This document shows positions 29,807 through 39,998 of a stretch of DNA of 64,000 nucleotides, in pieces. Numbering within the stretch: position 1 is the stretch's first letter; every line of letters begins with the position of its first letter. The notes under the pieces are model-generated. The model did not search any database. It had not been told where the DNA came from and saw only the letters and a list, made by a program, of their open reading frames with translations. Origin of the DNA: Dehalococcoidia bacterium (GTDB lineage Bacteria; Chloroflexota; Dehalococcoidia; Lucifugimonadales; Lucifugimonadaceae); assembly GCA_026421185.1 (NCBI GenBank), contig JAPKCH010000001.1, positions 51,938-115,937 of the forward strand, written 5' to 3'. The translations under genes and the position numbers were made by a program.

Positions 29807-31018
29807 CTACAGTTCGCTGTCCATCGTGGTTGTCTTTGGGTCATTCAAGAACTTGTCGAGCAGGTTCGTACCTGAACCAACGCCTTCCGGTGGGAATGCA
29901 TAGCCGTTTTCGATCTTGGGCAGCTGGTCGACGATGTCCTTGTACCAAGTGTTGTTGTACGCACGAACTGTCTCTTGAATCAGAGCGTTCGGAGCATTCA
30001 ACGAAAGGTGAACACTGAACATCAATGTCACTGGTCCGACACAGTCGTGCGGAGCTACTGGCATATGGTAAGCGTGAGCCATCGATGCGATTCGCTTCGC
30101 TTCAGAAATTCCACCGACCCACGAAATATCGAGCATGCAGATCGTCATCGCCTGCTTCTCGAACATTTCTCGGAATGCCCATCGAGTAGCCACGGTTTCG
30201 CTGGCGGTCGTAGCCACATCAGTCGACTTCCTGAACTCTGCGAGGGTGTCGATGTTATCCATCGGTATTGGGTCTTCAAACCAGAACGGGCTGTGTGGTT
30301 CGACAGATTTGGCGATTCGCTTCGCCGAGGAAAGATTCCATAAGCTGTGCATTTCGACCATGACGTCCATCTTGTTGCCAACTTTTTCTCTAATCTTCCT
30401 GAAAGGCTCAGTGCCTTCTTCGAGATCGGTGGCATGGATGAACTGACCGTTGGATTCGTTCGAATATTCATCGAACGGCCAAATCTTCATTGCCGTGAAT
30501 CCTTCGGACATTAGGCTGTCGGCAAGTTCTCCAGCGTCGGTCATGAATGCGTGATAGTCCTCGTAAGGTTGCTCAGGCCTGTAATCGATTTGGCCTGGCT
30601 TCCAGGCGCCGCTAACTTTGACGCCGTACGAGTACCCGGCACAAGTGTTGTAAACACGAATTTTTTCTCGGGCGAGTCCACCAAGTACTTGATACAGAGG
30701 CTGGTTATTACGCCTAGCGTACAAATCCCAGAGTGCCATATCGATTGCTGAAACCGACGATGCATCTACGCTTCGACCCCGATTTACCTTCATGCGGCGC
30801 CCGAGAGTGTCCCAATGTAGATCTAGCTGATCCGGGTCTTTGCCGAGTAGGTAAGGTGCGATATCGCCATGAATGTATGCTTCGATCGCGTCGGGGGAGA
30901 ACGATGTTTCTCCAAGCCCAACATGGCCGTCTGAGCTGTAAACCTTTGCCCAAACGATCATCGGGTATTCAGGATTTCGTAGTGTTTCGATTCGGTTGAT
31001 AACCGCAGCGGTTGCCAT
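29807..31018 (-). CDS. Mandelate racemase/muconate lactonizing enzyme-family (enolase superfamily) protein
   Basis: AIDMALWDLYARRNNQPLYQVLGGLAREKIRVYNTC, WFEDPIPMDN, APHDCVGPVTL. Confidence 0.92.
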   Translation of the reverse strand: MATAAVINRIETLRNPEYPMIVWAKVYSSDGHVGLGETSFSPDAIEAYIHGDIAPYLLGKDPDQLDLHWDTLGRRMKVNRGRSVDASSVSAIDMALWDLYARRNNQPLYQVLGGLAREKIRVYNTCAGYSYGVKVSGAWKPGQIDYRPEQPYEDYHAFMTDAGELADSLMSEGFTAMKIWPFDEYSNESNGQFIHATDLEEGTEPFRKIREKVGNKMDVMVEMHSLWNLSSAKRIAKSVEPHSPFWFEDPIPMDNIDTLAEFRKSTDVATTASETVATRWAFREMFEKQAMTICMLDISWVGGISEAKRIASMAHAYHMPVAPHDCVGPVTLMFSVHLSLNAPNALIQETVRAYNNTWYKDIVDQLPKIENGYAFPPEGVGSGTNLLDKFLNDPKTTTMDSEL

Positions 31019-31168
31019 CTTGTATCTCGTATTGCTGTGAAGCGTATTTTTGTCGTCTAGTTCCGTTCATGTCGAACGACGCTGTGAGGCAAGAAGGTTA
31101 ACAAGCCCGATAGACGTTGTGTGAATGCCTAGCGTGTTTTTTTTGAAAAGTTCAGAATTCCATTACTC

Positions 31169-32002
31169 ATGTCGTTCATCCAAATAATCGTGCTCGCTCT
31201 TGTGCAAGGGGTTACTGAATTCCTACCAATAAGCAGTAGCGGACATTTAGTACTCGGATCTTGGCTATTCAATTGGCCAGATCAAGGTCTGTTTTTCGAC
31301 GCGGCTGTGCATGTTGGAACGTTGGTCGCAGTATTGGTTTACTTTCGGCGCGAGTGGATTCAGTTGGTAACCGGATTAACAGCTAATCAGTTGGTTGAAG
31401 TCGATAACGTAGGTGGATCGATTCGAGCGAGAGTACTGGCAGTCTTGATCATCGCCGGCACTGTTCCGCTTGTTGTTTTTGGCCCATTTATCAAAGACGC
31501 GCTTGAAAGTGATTTTAGAGACCCAACGGCGGTCGGTTGGCTGTTGATTGGCACTGCATTGATGTTCGCCGCAGGGGAGTTTGTTAGTAAGAAACTTAAC
31601 AATCGTGTTTACGGTATAGACGCTATGAAGGCCCCACAAGGCTTCACAATTGGTCTTATACAAACGCTCGCTGTGTTTCCGGGGATATCACGGTCTGGCG
31701 TGACGATGATCGCAGGGATGGCGCTCGGTTTATCCCGCGAATCGGCTGCACGCTTTTCGATGCTGCTTGCGACTCCGGCTATTGCTGGGGCTGGAGTGCT
31801 GGTTGCTTTGGATGCGTTCGATTCGAGTGAAAACGTCGATCTAAGGGCTGCAGTTCTCGGCGCTATTATTTCGGCTATCACTGCCTACTTCGTAATCGCT
31901 GGATTATTGAAACTCCTACGAAACGGATCGTTCCGACCGTTCATCGTCTACTGTGCAGTCGCTGGTGTAGCGGTCGTAATCGCTCGAGCCACCGGGGCGT
32001 AA
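31169..32002 (+). CDS. uppP: Undecaprenyl-diphosphate phosphatase
   Basis: LALVQGVTEFLPISSSGHLVLGSWLF, AVFPGISRSGVTMIAGM. Confidence 0.96.
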   Translation: MSFIQIIVLALVQGVTEFLPISSSGHLVLGSWLFNWPDQGLFFDAAVHVGTLVAVLVYFRREWIQLVTGLTANQLVEVDNVGGSIRARVLAVLIIAGTVPLVVFGPFIKDALESDFRDPTAVGWLLIGTALMFAAGEFVSKKLNNRVYGIDAMKAPQGFTIGLIQTLAVFPGISRSGVTMIAGMALGLSRESAARFSMLLATPAIAGAGVLVALDAFDSSENVDLRAAVLGAIISAITAYFVIAGLLKLLRNGSFRPFIVYCAVAGVAVVIARATGA

Positions 32003-32021
32003 TCTACCCCGACCCCAATGC

Positions 32022-32501
32022 CTAATCACTAGGCGAACGTGCGTCCCACGTTACTTCGCAGTTCTCGCACTCTTTTTGCCAAATGTGAACAGCCGGCGGC
32101 ATCGCCACTGCAAATCGTAAACTCATTTCATCGCCTACGGTGATTATGTGATGAACGGTACCGCGAGGTATCCAAACAATATCGCCTTTCTGAGCGTTGA
32201 TGATCTTCCCGCCGGTCAGCTCCCATCGAAGCTTCCCAGCCATGACGAACCACCATTCATCGAAGTCACTATGCCAGTGAGCGTGGTTACTTTGACCGGG
32301 ATCGGCAGCAATAAGCGTGCCGAGATTTCGTTCGTCTTCGATCAGAAGCTTCGACCAGGGCGGCGAGCCCATCTCTTTTACTATTTCGTCGATCTCGATG
32401 TGCATCATTCCTGGTCCGAATGATGCATCCATACGAGGTGGGATTGGTCCTTCAACCACGTCGCTAATCGCAGCTACTACGCCTTCGTAGTCTGTACCCA
32501 T
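32022..32501 (-). CDS. Cupin-domain protein
   Basis: NHAHWHSDFDEWWFVMAGKLRWELTGG, GDIVWIPRGTVHHI. Confidence 0.88.
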   Translation of the reverse strand: MGTDYEGVVAAISDVVEGPIPPRMDASFGPGMMHIEIDEIVKEMGSPPWSKLLIEDERNLGTLIAADPGQSNHAHWHSDFDEWWFVMAGKLRWELTGGKIINAQKGDIVWIPRGTVHHIITVGDEMSLRFAVAMPPAVHIWQKECENCEVTWDARSPSD

Positions 32502-32652
32502 GCTTTTTGGCTCCCGTAATACGTATCAGAAGTTACTTCAAAACTTCTTGACTTGTTGCTGATTTATCGTGATGCAACTAACGTAGCACGATCAAGACCA
32601 CGACTACAGATCAGCAAGCAAGTTCAGTACAACGAGCAATGAGAGGAACGGA

Positions 32653-34097
32653 ATGCCTAAGATAATCGGCGAGATTAGAGACGTCGTAACAGGTGAAGTT
32701 GTTCAGGCTCGCGTTCAAGTGCTTGCCCCGAATGGAGAAAACGTTGCGCCTGACGATGCCATGTGGAAAGTTGGATCAGGCGAACCGTTCTTCTATAGCA
32801 ACGGTCAGTTCTCGCTGGAAACCACTCGCGGATATCACCGGGTGCTTGTCGAACGTGGGACCGAGTTCACACCGTGGCAGTAAACGATCGAAGTCGATAA
32901 CTCTTCCGATTCATCCGTCGATATTTACCTCGAACGCTGGTCCGATCTTCCTGATCGTGGTTGGCACCCCGGCAACACTCATATTCACTACGACGAAAAT
33001 GAAACCGATCCTGACCGTCGATTGGGTTACGACTCGCGAGTTGAAGACCTGCGAATGACCGCTGTTTCTATTCTAAAACGCTGGGATCTCGACTACGCCA
33101 CGAACAAGTACCCACCCGGAGTACTTACCGAGTACACCGACACTCACCACCATGTGCAAAGCGGCGAAGAGACTCGCCACAATCACGACCAATCTGATCC
33201 GTTCAAGATCGGTTACGGACACGTGATGTTGCTCAACATTCGTAATCAGGTCGACCCGATCAGCCGTGGACTGATCATCGATCAATTCGATCCTGACTAC
33301 CCACCGCTGAGTTACGCCTGCGATCAAGCAAACGATCAAGACGGCCTAGTTATCTGGTGCCACAACGTGCAAGGCATGGAAGCTCCAGTGGCAGCAGCAC
33401 TCGGCAAGGTTCACGCCATGAACCTGTTCGATCCTTTCTGGTCCGATATCGAATATCTCTACTGGTACCACATGCTAAATACCGGAATAAAAATGCCGGT
33501 GTCGACTGGATCCGACTGGTTTGTAAGCTCGTCAAACAGGGTTTACTCGCAAACCAATGGAGGCTTCGCTTACGACTCCTGGCTCGAAGGAATAGCACTG
33601 GTAAGACCTTCATCACGAACGGTCCAGCGTTGTTCCTGTCGGTTGCAGGACTGGAACCCGGCGACACTGTTCTAGTAGAAAAAGGAACAAAAATTACGAT
33701 TCACGCTGACTGGAGCTCTCATCACACTATCCAACGTGTCGAAATCGTTCAGAACGGCAAGGTCGTAGCGCGTCGTGACTTCCCAGAGGGCGTAACGGCT
33801 GGTCATATTGAGACTGAAATCGTGATAGAAGCCGACGGTTGGATCGGTGCTCGTTTAGGATCAAGTTCACGTGATTCGTTCAATCAGCCGATCTGGGCAC
33901 ACACCAGTCCCGTATACGTACGAGGAACTGGGCAGCAGTCCGAGGCTAGCGTTGAATCGGCAAGATTCTATACCGATCAAATCGGCGAAGGAATGAACTG
34001 GGTAAAAACTAAAGGCCGCTTCTACAATGACGCTCAGCGAAAGGAAGTTGTCGATCTGTTCAAGCAGGGACAGGATTGGTACCGAAAATTGATTTGA
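32653..34097 (+). pseudogene. CehA/McbA-like metallohydrolase, interrupted by one in-frame TAA and one frameshift
   Basis: Same frame continues through TAA at 32881-32883 (...EFTPWQ*TIEVDNSSDSSVDIYLERWSDLPDRGWHPGNTHIHYDENE...), then shifts frame near 33592-33596 (...YDSWLEGI / TGKTFITNGPALFLSVAG...). Confidence 0.8.
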
Positions 34098-34202
34098 TGA
34101 TTGCGGACATACAACCGGCAAACCTAGCCAGCAGGTAAACTCGCTCGCGTCGGATTATTCCCTACGCAGTTACAAACCATCAGCACGAGTAGTTATAGAA
34201 AA

Positions 34203-34898
34203 ATGTCAGTCGAATCTCTATTTGATCACTATTATGACCGCGCTACGATCCCAATTCGTAACACGAGATTTGAACGCACGCAGCGTGGTTCATTCGATAT
34301 TCGACAAGTCGAAGAAGACGATGAATTCCGTAATCTGAGTCATAAAATCGTCCTCAAAGACGGCGTTGCTTCGAGCATGTGGCGTGAACAGGATTGGGGA
34401 CTCGGCGAGAATTCGGTCGATGTTAGCCATTTCGAGAATGGCATCGTCAAGCAGTTGAGCCTGCGTCATAACGGTGATTCCGTAACCGGATTGAAGATCA
34501 GCCTGAGCCGAGGTGAGTGGCTAGTCCCTGACCCTGATCTCCGACTCCCTTACATTTTTGGAAGAGCGGATATGGAGACGTGGTACAAGGCAAGCAACGA
34601 AAAAATGGGTCTAAAGAGAGTTCGGTTGGCTTGGGATTACGAAGAAAAGCACACGTTCACAGTTCGAGATTTAGGCGTGGATAAAGATCGAGCCGAGCAC
34701 TTGTACAAAGGTGTTGAGTATCGAATTGAGCTCGACGACGAGATTCGCTTAGCGATTGATGGTAAAACATCTCGAAAAGTCAATTGGCGAACCGAAATGA
34801 CGGGCGATGAAATTCGAACCCTCTTTGAGTACGCCAATGGCGAATCGTGGATGAACGGGTGGGGATTTGTCGCTGACATCCTCGAAGTTCGCAAGTAA
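34203..34898 (+). CDS. Protein of unknown function (231 aa)
   Basis: Intact ORF with codon-like structure; no recognised motif. Confidence 0.7.
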   Translation: MSVESLFDHYYDRATIPIRNTRFERTQRGSFDIRQVEEDDEFRNLSHKIVLKDGVASSMWREQDWGLGENSVDVSHFENGIVKQLSLRHNGDSVTGLKISLSRGEWLVPDPDLRLPYIFGRADMETWYKASNEKMGLKRVRLAWDYEEKHTFTVRDLGVDKDRAEHLYKGVEYRIELDDEIRLAIDGKTSRKVNWRTEMTGDEIRTLFEYANGESWMNGWGFVADILEVRK

Positions 34899-34980
34899 TT
34901 TTTGGATTGCGTGTTCGTGTTATTGGCGATGTGCGAGGACACACTTCGCTCTAGGCGCCTCGCGCTCGATAAATCGGTCA

Positions 34981-35030
34981 CTTCTCCCTGAGGGAGAAGG
35001 TTAGGCATGCCCTGAGATGGTCGAAGGGTT
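34981..35030. repeat. Intergenic palindromic repeat element (REP/MITE-like)
   Basis: Perfect palindrome cttctccct-g-agggagaag (34981-34999) followed by ccctgagatggtcgaaggg (35010-35028). Confidence 0.5.
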
Positions 35031-35079
35031 GAGAGTGAATGCCAGCAGGCACCGATCTTCAACCGAATCACTTTGAATG

Positions 35080-36636
35080 CTAGTCGTGAACGTACTCAGC
35101 GTTCAGGTCTAATGGATACAGTGATTCGCGGACTCGCTTGTACTCGAATGTCGACATGTCGGCTGACGTCGCACCCGGCGTATTCACGGTGATCATTTCG
35201 CTGGCGATCGGCTGATACGCCGGTCGAGGCGATACAACACCCTTCGCCACGACGATGTCGAAATCATCAGGCCGGTAACCCAATGAGTAGAACTGTTCAC
35301 GGCTCATGTTGCCGACTCGGCTGGTTACTAGAGCAACCGTTGGCCCTTCCTCCGATTCGATCACCACGGTCGGTCCAGCATCAAAGAATCGCCAGCCAGC
35401 GTGAACCGTGCCGGTATCTTCAAATCGTCCGTCAGACATTCGGGTAACTCGGCCAGTAAGTTGTACCGGTTCGCCGTGCAATGAATCAGTTTTTCCGCCG
35501 ACATTCACCGTAACCGTTGAACCGATTCCGGCCGCTACACATACGTCAATTGCCTCGGTATCTCTAACGGTCTGGAGCCAAGATGAAGCACCATGCTTCA
35601 CGGCTTCGGCTAGCAAAAACGTGCTGTCGCCAGAACTCCCTGCACCAATGTTGTCGCCGACATCAAGTAACACAATCGGACCGGAATCGTCAGATTTCTC
35701 CGCCGCCTGTTTCAGCGCGTACTCAACCGCCTCAGATGACGTTGGTCCGACCGGTTCGTAAAGCTCCTTACGGTTCGACCACGCCCGGTCGGCAATCCAG
35801 CGTGCGGCTTTTTTGGCTTCGTCTACCGAATCCTCATGAAGCACGTAACAAGCGAGTCCGTTCTCGTAAACGTCCGACCACGGATAGCCTTCACCAATCG
35901 ATCCGCCGACAATACCCGTCTGAGCCAGCACTGTTTCAAGATCGTCGATAACTGCCTTCATCGGCATATCTCTTGTGTCGTGTTGGAATATTCCGACCAC
36001 CATTGGAGGCTGTTCGAGCCACATAGCGGGTCGCCAGTTATCAGTGGCCATACGAACAACTAGGTCGCACGCATCGTGTGCTCGGGGCACGGCGTCGGTG
36101 TGCGGGTTTGTTTTGTAGATAACCAGCACATCGGTTTCATCAGCCATCTGCTGCGATACGTTCGCGTGTAGGTCCAGCGTCATAGCTACGGGTACGTCCG
36201 GTCCGACAATTTCACGCACACGCCGGGCGAGCTCCCCATCCATATCTGGGTATTCCTCTGATACGGCGGCACCCATCTGATTCAGCAATACACCGTCGAA
36301 AGGTCCTTGGTCTTGGAGCATCTTTAGCGCTTCACCACCAAGCGTGTCGTAAACCTCTTTGCTTATCGTTCCAGCAGGATCCGTAGCGGCAAAGATCAGG
36401 GGAATCAGATCGAAATCGAGTCGCTTCGAAGCCTGAATAAATCCCGCCATCGACGTCTGCGATAACTCATGCATGTCGTGGTACTGCTGGCCACGCTGAA
36501 CAGCGTACGTTTGCATGCCCGATCGCTTGAAATCATTCATCGTCGTTTTGTTCGTGGCGAAAGTATTGGTTTCGTGGTGGATACCTAGCGTTGCAATACG
36601 GAGTTTATTGGTCACTTGTGAATTGTCGATTCTCAT
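35080..36636 (-). CDS. M81-family metallopeptidase (MlrC/microcystinase C-like)
   Basis: RIATLGIHHETNTFATNKT, GVLLNQMGAAVSEEYPDMDGELARRVREIVGPDVPVAMTLDLHANVSQQM, VLLDVGDNIGAGSSGDST. Confidence 0.93.
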   Translation of the reverse strand: MRIDNSQVTNKLRIATLGIHHETNTFATNKTTMNDFKRSGMQTYAVQRGQQYHDMHELSQTSMAGFIQASKRLDFDLIPLIFAATDPAGTISKEVYDTLGGEALKMLQDQGPFDGVLLNQMGAAVSEEYPDMDGELARRVREIVGPDVPVAMTLDLHANVSQQMADETDVLVIYKTNPHTDAVPRAHDACDLVVRMATDNWRPAMWLEQPPMVVGIFQHDTRDMPMKAVIDDLETVLAQTGIVGGSIGEGYPWSDVYENGLACYVLHEDSVDEAKKAARWIADRAWSNRKELYEPVGPTSSEAVEYALKQAAEKSDDSGPIVLLDVGDNIGAGSSGDSTFLLAEAVKHGASSWLQTVRDTEAIDVCVAAGIGSTVTVNVGGKTDSLHGEPVQLTGRVTRMSDGRFEDTGTVHAGWRFFDAGPTVVIESEEGPTVALVTSRVGNMSREQFYSLGYRPDDFDIVVAKGVVSPRPAYQPIASEMITVNTPGATSADMSTFEYKRVRESLYPLDLNAEYVHD

Positions 36637-36784
36637 TGGAATGTGCGGAACATATCTGTGCGTGCGGCATTACTATCAGATTGTGATTTGTAATCAACAC
36701 TGCTCTACAGCAGTTTTTCGAATCTTACCCACCTCATATGGCATTTTGCTCATTACTGAACTTGAATAGGAACCTGAACTAATA

Positions 36785-37669
36785 ATGCCGGTTGGTGAAT
36801 TGGCGGCTGTATCTAACGCCGCCTTGTGGGCGCTCGTGGGAACGATTGCGAAAAGCATGCCTAGCAGCGTGCGACCGCTCCATGTAACTTCTTCTCATGC
36901 TTGGACGACCGTTGTAATTCTCGTGGTGATCTTGGTCGCTCTCGGGAACCTCACAGATCTTACGACGATGGATCGAGATACGTTCCTGCTGTTCGTCGGT
37001 AGTGGTCTTGTAAATTCCGCAGGATCGATAACGTTCTGGGTCGCCATTAGTCGGAGTCAGATCAGTAAAGTCTTCCCGACCACTCAAGGCTTGTTCATTC
37101 TCGTAACCCTGATTTCAAGCACCATATTTTTCGATACATCCCTTGGAATCGGTCTCGTCGGTGGAGCGATCTTGGTTCTCTCAGGTGTGATCCTGATGAA
37201 CTGGAAACGCGATGATGCCAGCGAATCCAGCCAAGATTTAAGAGGAACGCTTATCCTCATCGGAATGATGCTGGCGACCGCTATATTTTGGGTAGTGGGT
37301 CTTCTCACGACAGTCGAGGGATTGAAGAACACCGAGCCGATTATCGCCACGATTATTCGAAACGGTATTCCGGCAATTATTTATCTGGTCATCGCCATTG
37401 TTTACCCGCGGATGGGATATAAGAAAGCAGTCGGTGCATCTCCAGCGAAAATGTTGGCAGGAGGGCTTGTTTTCACGCTTGCCGCATGGATGTTCGTTTT
37501 TGCCGTCGATAACACCTCTCCGAGCGTAGTAGCGGTACTAACGAACACTTCTCCGCTGTGGGCGGTACTGCTCGGGCGGATATTCCTCAAAGAAAAGATG
37601 GGACCTCGGGCAGGGATGGGCATGATCCTTTGTGTCGTCGGAATCATCATTGTGGTTCTAATCAAGTGA
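36785..37669 (+). CDS. EamA/DMT-superfamily transporter
   Basis: About ten hydrophobic segments, two EamA-like halves, SPLWAVLLGRIFLKEKMGPRAGMGMILCVVGIIIVV. Confidence 0.88.
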   Translation: MPVGELAAVSNAALWALVGTIAKSMPSSVRPLHVTSSHAWTTVVILVVILVALGNLTDLTTMDRDTFLLFVGSGLVNSAGSITFWVAISRSQISKVFPTTQGLFILVTLISSTIFFDTSLGIGLVGGAILVLSGVILMNWKRDDASESSQDLRGTLILIGMMLATAIFWVVGLLTTVEGLKNTEPIIATIIRNGIPAIIYLVIAIVYPRMGYKKAVGASPAKMLAGGLVFTLAAWMFVFAVDNTSPSVVAVLTNTSPLWAVLLGRIFLKEKMGPRAGMGMILCVVGIIIVVLIK

Positions 37670-37762
37670 CCGACGCGAAAATTCGGCTGAGCCCATATTC
37701 TTAGCTCACGCCGACTTTTGATTTATTCTAATTAGTAGTCCCTACACGCAGATAGGAACGGA

Positions 37763-38809
37763 CTACTCTCCGTGTCCGGAAATCAGCCCAGCTGATCCCG
37801 GCATACGAGTTTTCTCATCAAGTTTGGATGTAACCCCAGGGTTCTGACCAGCGCTTGGCCATTCACCACGAAGAACCGCCGCAACCTGCTGTGAAGCACG
37901 CTGTTTCGCCAACCATGCGGCACGAGTTGATGCACCAGCGAGGTGAGGCGCGGTGATTACGTTCTTCATTTGCAGTAGAGGGTTGTTGGGGTCTACCGGC
38001 TCCTGCTCAAATACATCCAAACCTGCGCCACGAATCTTGCCCTGTTGTAGAGCTTCTATCAATGCAGGTTCGTCGTTCACAGAACCACGGCAAACGTTGA
38101 TGTAGTAGGCAGATTCCTTCATCACATCAAACTGTTCTTTGCCGATCATGTGGAACGTTTCTGCGTTCAGCGGAACTACAACGACGACGTAGTCGGACCG
38201 TTCGAACAGTTCGTTTAATTCAAATACTTGCTTGACACCGTATTCCGCAATAATCCACGGCTCTACATATGGATCGTAAACGAGGGTCTCCATGCGCCAT
38301 CCCTGGCCAAGCTTGCGAGCGATCTGTCGACCAATATTGCCGAATCCGACGATTCCTAAAGTCTGCTCGTCAATTGGCTCGATCGGCCCGAATTCTGCAG
38401 CGCCCCAACGTCCTTCTCGCAATTGGAGAGTTGACTGCACCGTGTTGCGGTTAAGAGCGAGAGTCATCGTTACAGCCTGGTTCGAAACTTCTTCAGCACA
38501 CATGCCAGCACCGTTGGTGACGATGATGCCCATGTCGGTAGCTACGTCTACATCGATGTGGTTAAAACCGTGCGAGTAGACAGCGAGAACCTTAGCTGAA
38601 TCCGCAGCGCGAATAACTTGCTCAGTACCCCAACCGGCTTTCATCATGATGGCGTCTGCGCCTCGAACTGCTTCGATCGCTTCACCCTCAGATTGAGGCG
38701 CTTCCTGAACGAATTCCACATCAAGATCGGCCATTTCGGCTCGTTCGTGATGTAGTGGGTCGTCAGTATTAGGTCCGAGTATTACTACTCTTTGCTTTGC
38801 CATTTTCAT
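37763..38809 (-). CDS. D-2-hydroxyacid dehydrogenase family protein (copy 1)
   Basis: LGIVGFGNIGRQIARKLG, INVCRGSVNDEPALIEALQQGKIRGAGLDVFEQEPVDPNNPLL. Confidence 0.93.
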   Translation of the reverse strand: MKMAKQRVVILGPNTDDPLHHERAEMADLDVEFVQEAPQSEGEAIEAVRGADAIMMKAGWGTEQVIRAADSAKVLAVYSHGFNHIDVDVATDMGIIVTNGAGMCAEEVSNQAVTMTLALNRNTVQSTLQLREGRWGAAEFGPIEPIDEQTLGIVGFGNIGRQIARKLGQGWRMETLVYDPYVEPWIIAEYGVKQVFELNELFERSDYVVVVVPLNAETFHMIGKEQFDVMKESAYYINVCRGSVNDEPALIEALQQGKIRGAGLDVFEQEPVDPNNPLLQMKNVITAPHLAGASTRAAWLAKQRASQQVAAVLRGEWPSAGQNPGVTSKLDEKTRMPGSAGLISGHGE

Positions 38810-38877
38810 TACTCCAAAAATAAGTGTGAAGATTAATGACCGATTATGTGATCGCTAATCGAATAGAAATGCTCGAG

Positions 38878-39951
38878 CTATTTGCCCTGCTCAGCGAGCA
38901 TGACTTCCCAGCTAACAGCCCAGTTGCGCGGCTCAACGGTGCTTCGGACGTCTGGGTTGATTAGAGACATTGGCCAGTAGCCGAGAGCTACTCGCATTGC
39001 CTCTTCACCAAGCTGAGTATTTGCTCGGCTCCACGCAACTTCACTGTATGAAGCGTAGTGGTTAGTTACAGATACGTTGTCCATCTTGAGCAATGGGTTT
39101 TTTGGGTCGATAGGTTCCTGCTCGAACACGTCGAGTCCGGCACCAGCGATTTTGCCTTGCTGAAGCGCTTCGATCAGTGCCTTCTCATCGACCACAGGTC
39201 CACGTGAGCAGTTGATCAGGTAAGCAGTTGGCTTCATTAGACCTAAGAACTCTGTACCAATCATGTGGCGAGTCTTTGGAGTTAGGTAAGTGTGTGGCGA
39301 AACGTAGTCAGATCGCTTGGCGATTTCCTGAGGAGTGCCAACCATTTCGACCCCGTATTCCTTTGCGTCCCATGAAGAAACGAAAGGATCGTAGCCGATT
39401 ACTTTCATGCCGAAAGCCTGAGCCTTGCGTGCAACCGTTCGTCCAATGTCACCGAGTCCGATGATTCCGAATGTCTGGCCATTGATGTGTCCCATTGGCG
39501 CTAGATGATCACGAGTCCAAGTGCCGTTTTTCACCAGTTTGTCGTGAAGTACAAATTTTCTTGAACAAACGAGGAAGTGCATCATCGTCTGGTTACTAAC
39601 TTCTTCGGTCCCGAATGAAGCAGTGTTGGCGAGAACTACGCCGTTCTCTACAGCCGCATCCAGATCCATACCATCGTAACCATGTCCGAACGAAACTAGT
39701 CCTTTGCAACGACCATTGTTGCCCATGTGCACAAACAGATCAGGTGATATTCCGTGACCCGCAGCCATTGCTACATCGGTGTCTTTGAGAGCTTCAATGA
39801 GTTCACCATCACTTTCGCCATCATAAACGACAAATTCGGCACCCATTTCAGTTACCGCTTTGCTCTGCTGCGGGAAATCTGATGCGGTAGCGTTCCTCAT
39901 ATTATTCGGGCCTAGAAATAAAACTCTAGTATCTTTTGCGTCTGCGCTCAT
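38878..39951 (-). CDS. D-2-hydroxyacid dehydrogenase family protein (copy 2)
   Basis: FGIIGLGDIGRTVARKA, INCSRGPVVDEKALIEALQQGKIAGAGLDVFEQEPIDPKNPLL. Confidence 0.93.
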   Translation of the reverse strand: MSADAKDTRVLFLGPNNMRNATASDFPQQSKAVTEMGAEFVVYDGESDGELIEALKDTDVAMAAGHGISPDLFVHMGNNGRCKGLVSFGHGYDGMDLDAAVENGVVLANTASFGTEEVSNQTMMHFLVCSRKFVLHDKLVKNGTWTRDHLAPMGHINGQTFGIIGLGDIGRTVARKAQAFGMKVIGYDPFVSSWDAKEYGVEMVGTPQEIAKRSDYVSPHTYLTPKTRHMIGTEFLGLMKPTAYLINCSRGPVVDEKALIEALQQGKIAGAGLDVFEQEPIDPKNPLLKMDNVSVTNHYASYSEVAWSRANTQLGEEAMRVALGYWPMSLINPDVRSTVEPRNWAVSWEVMLAEQGK

Positions 39952-39998
39952 ATGTCTCTTTGCGTTCTCTTTAGTTAGATGGAATAGGGGAAGGTTGG

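Noticed and set aside
32881-32883. In-frame stop in the metallohydrolase considered as a recoded codon because selB is present
   Set aside because: The stop is TAA, not TGA, so selenocysteine recoding does not apply; a frameshift downstream also indicates decay or error.
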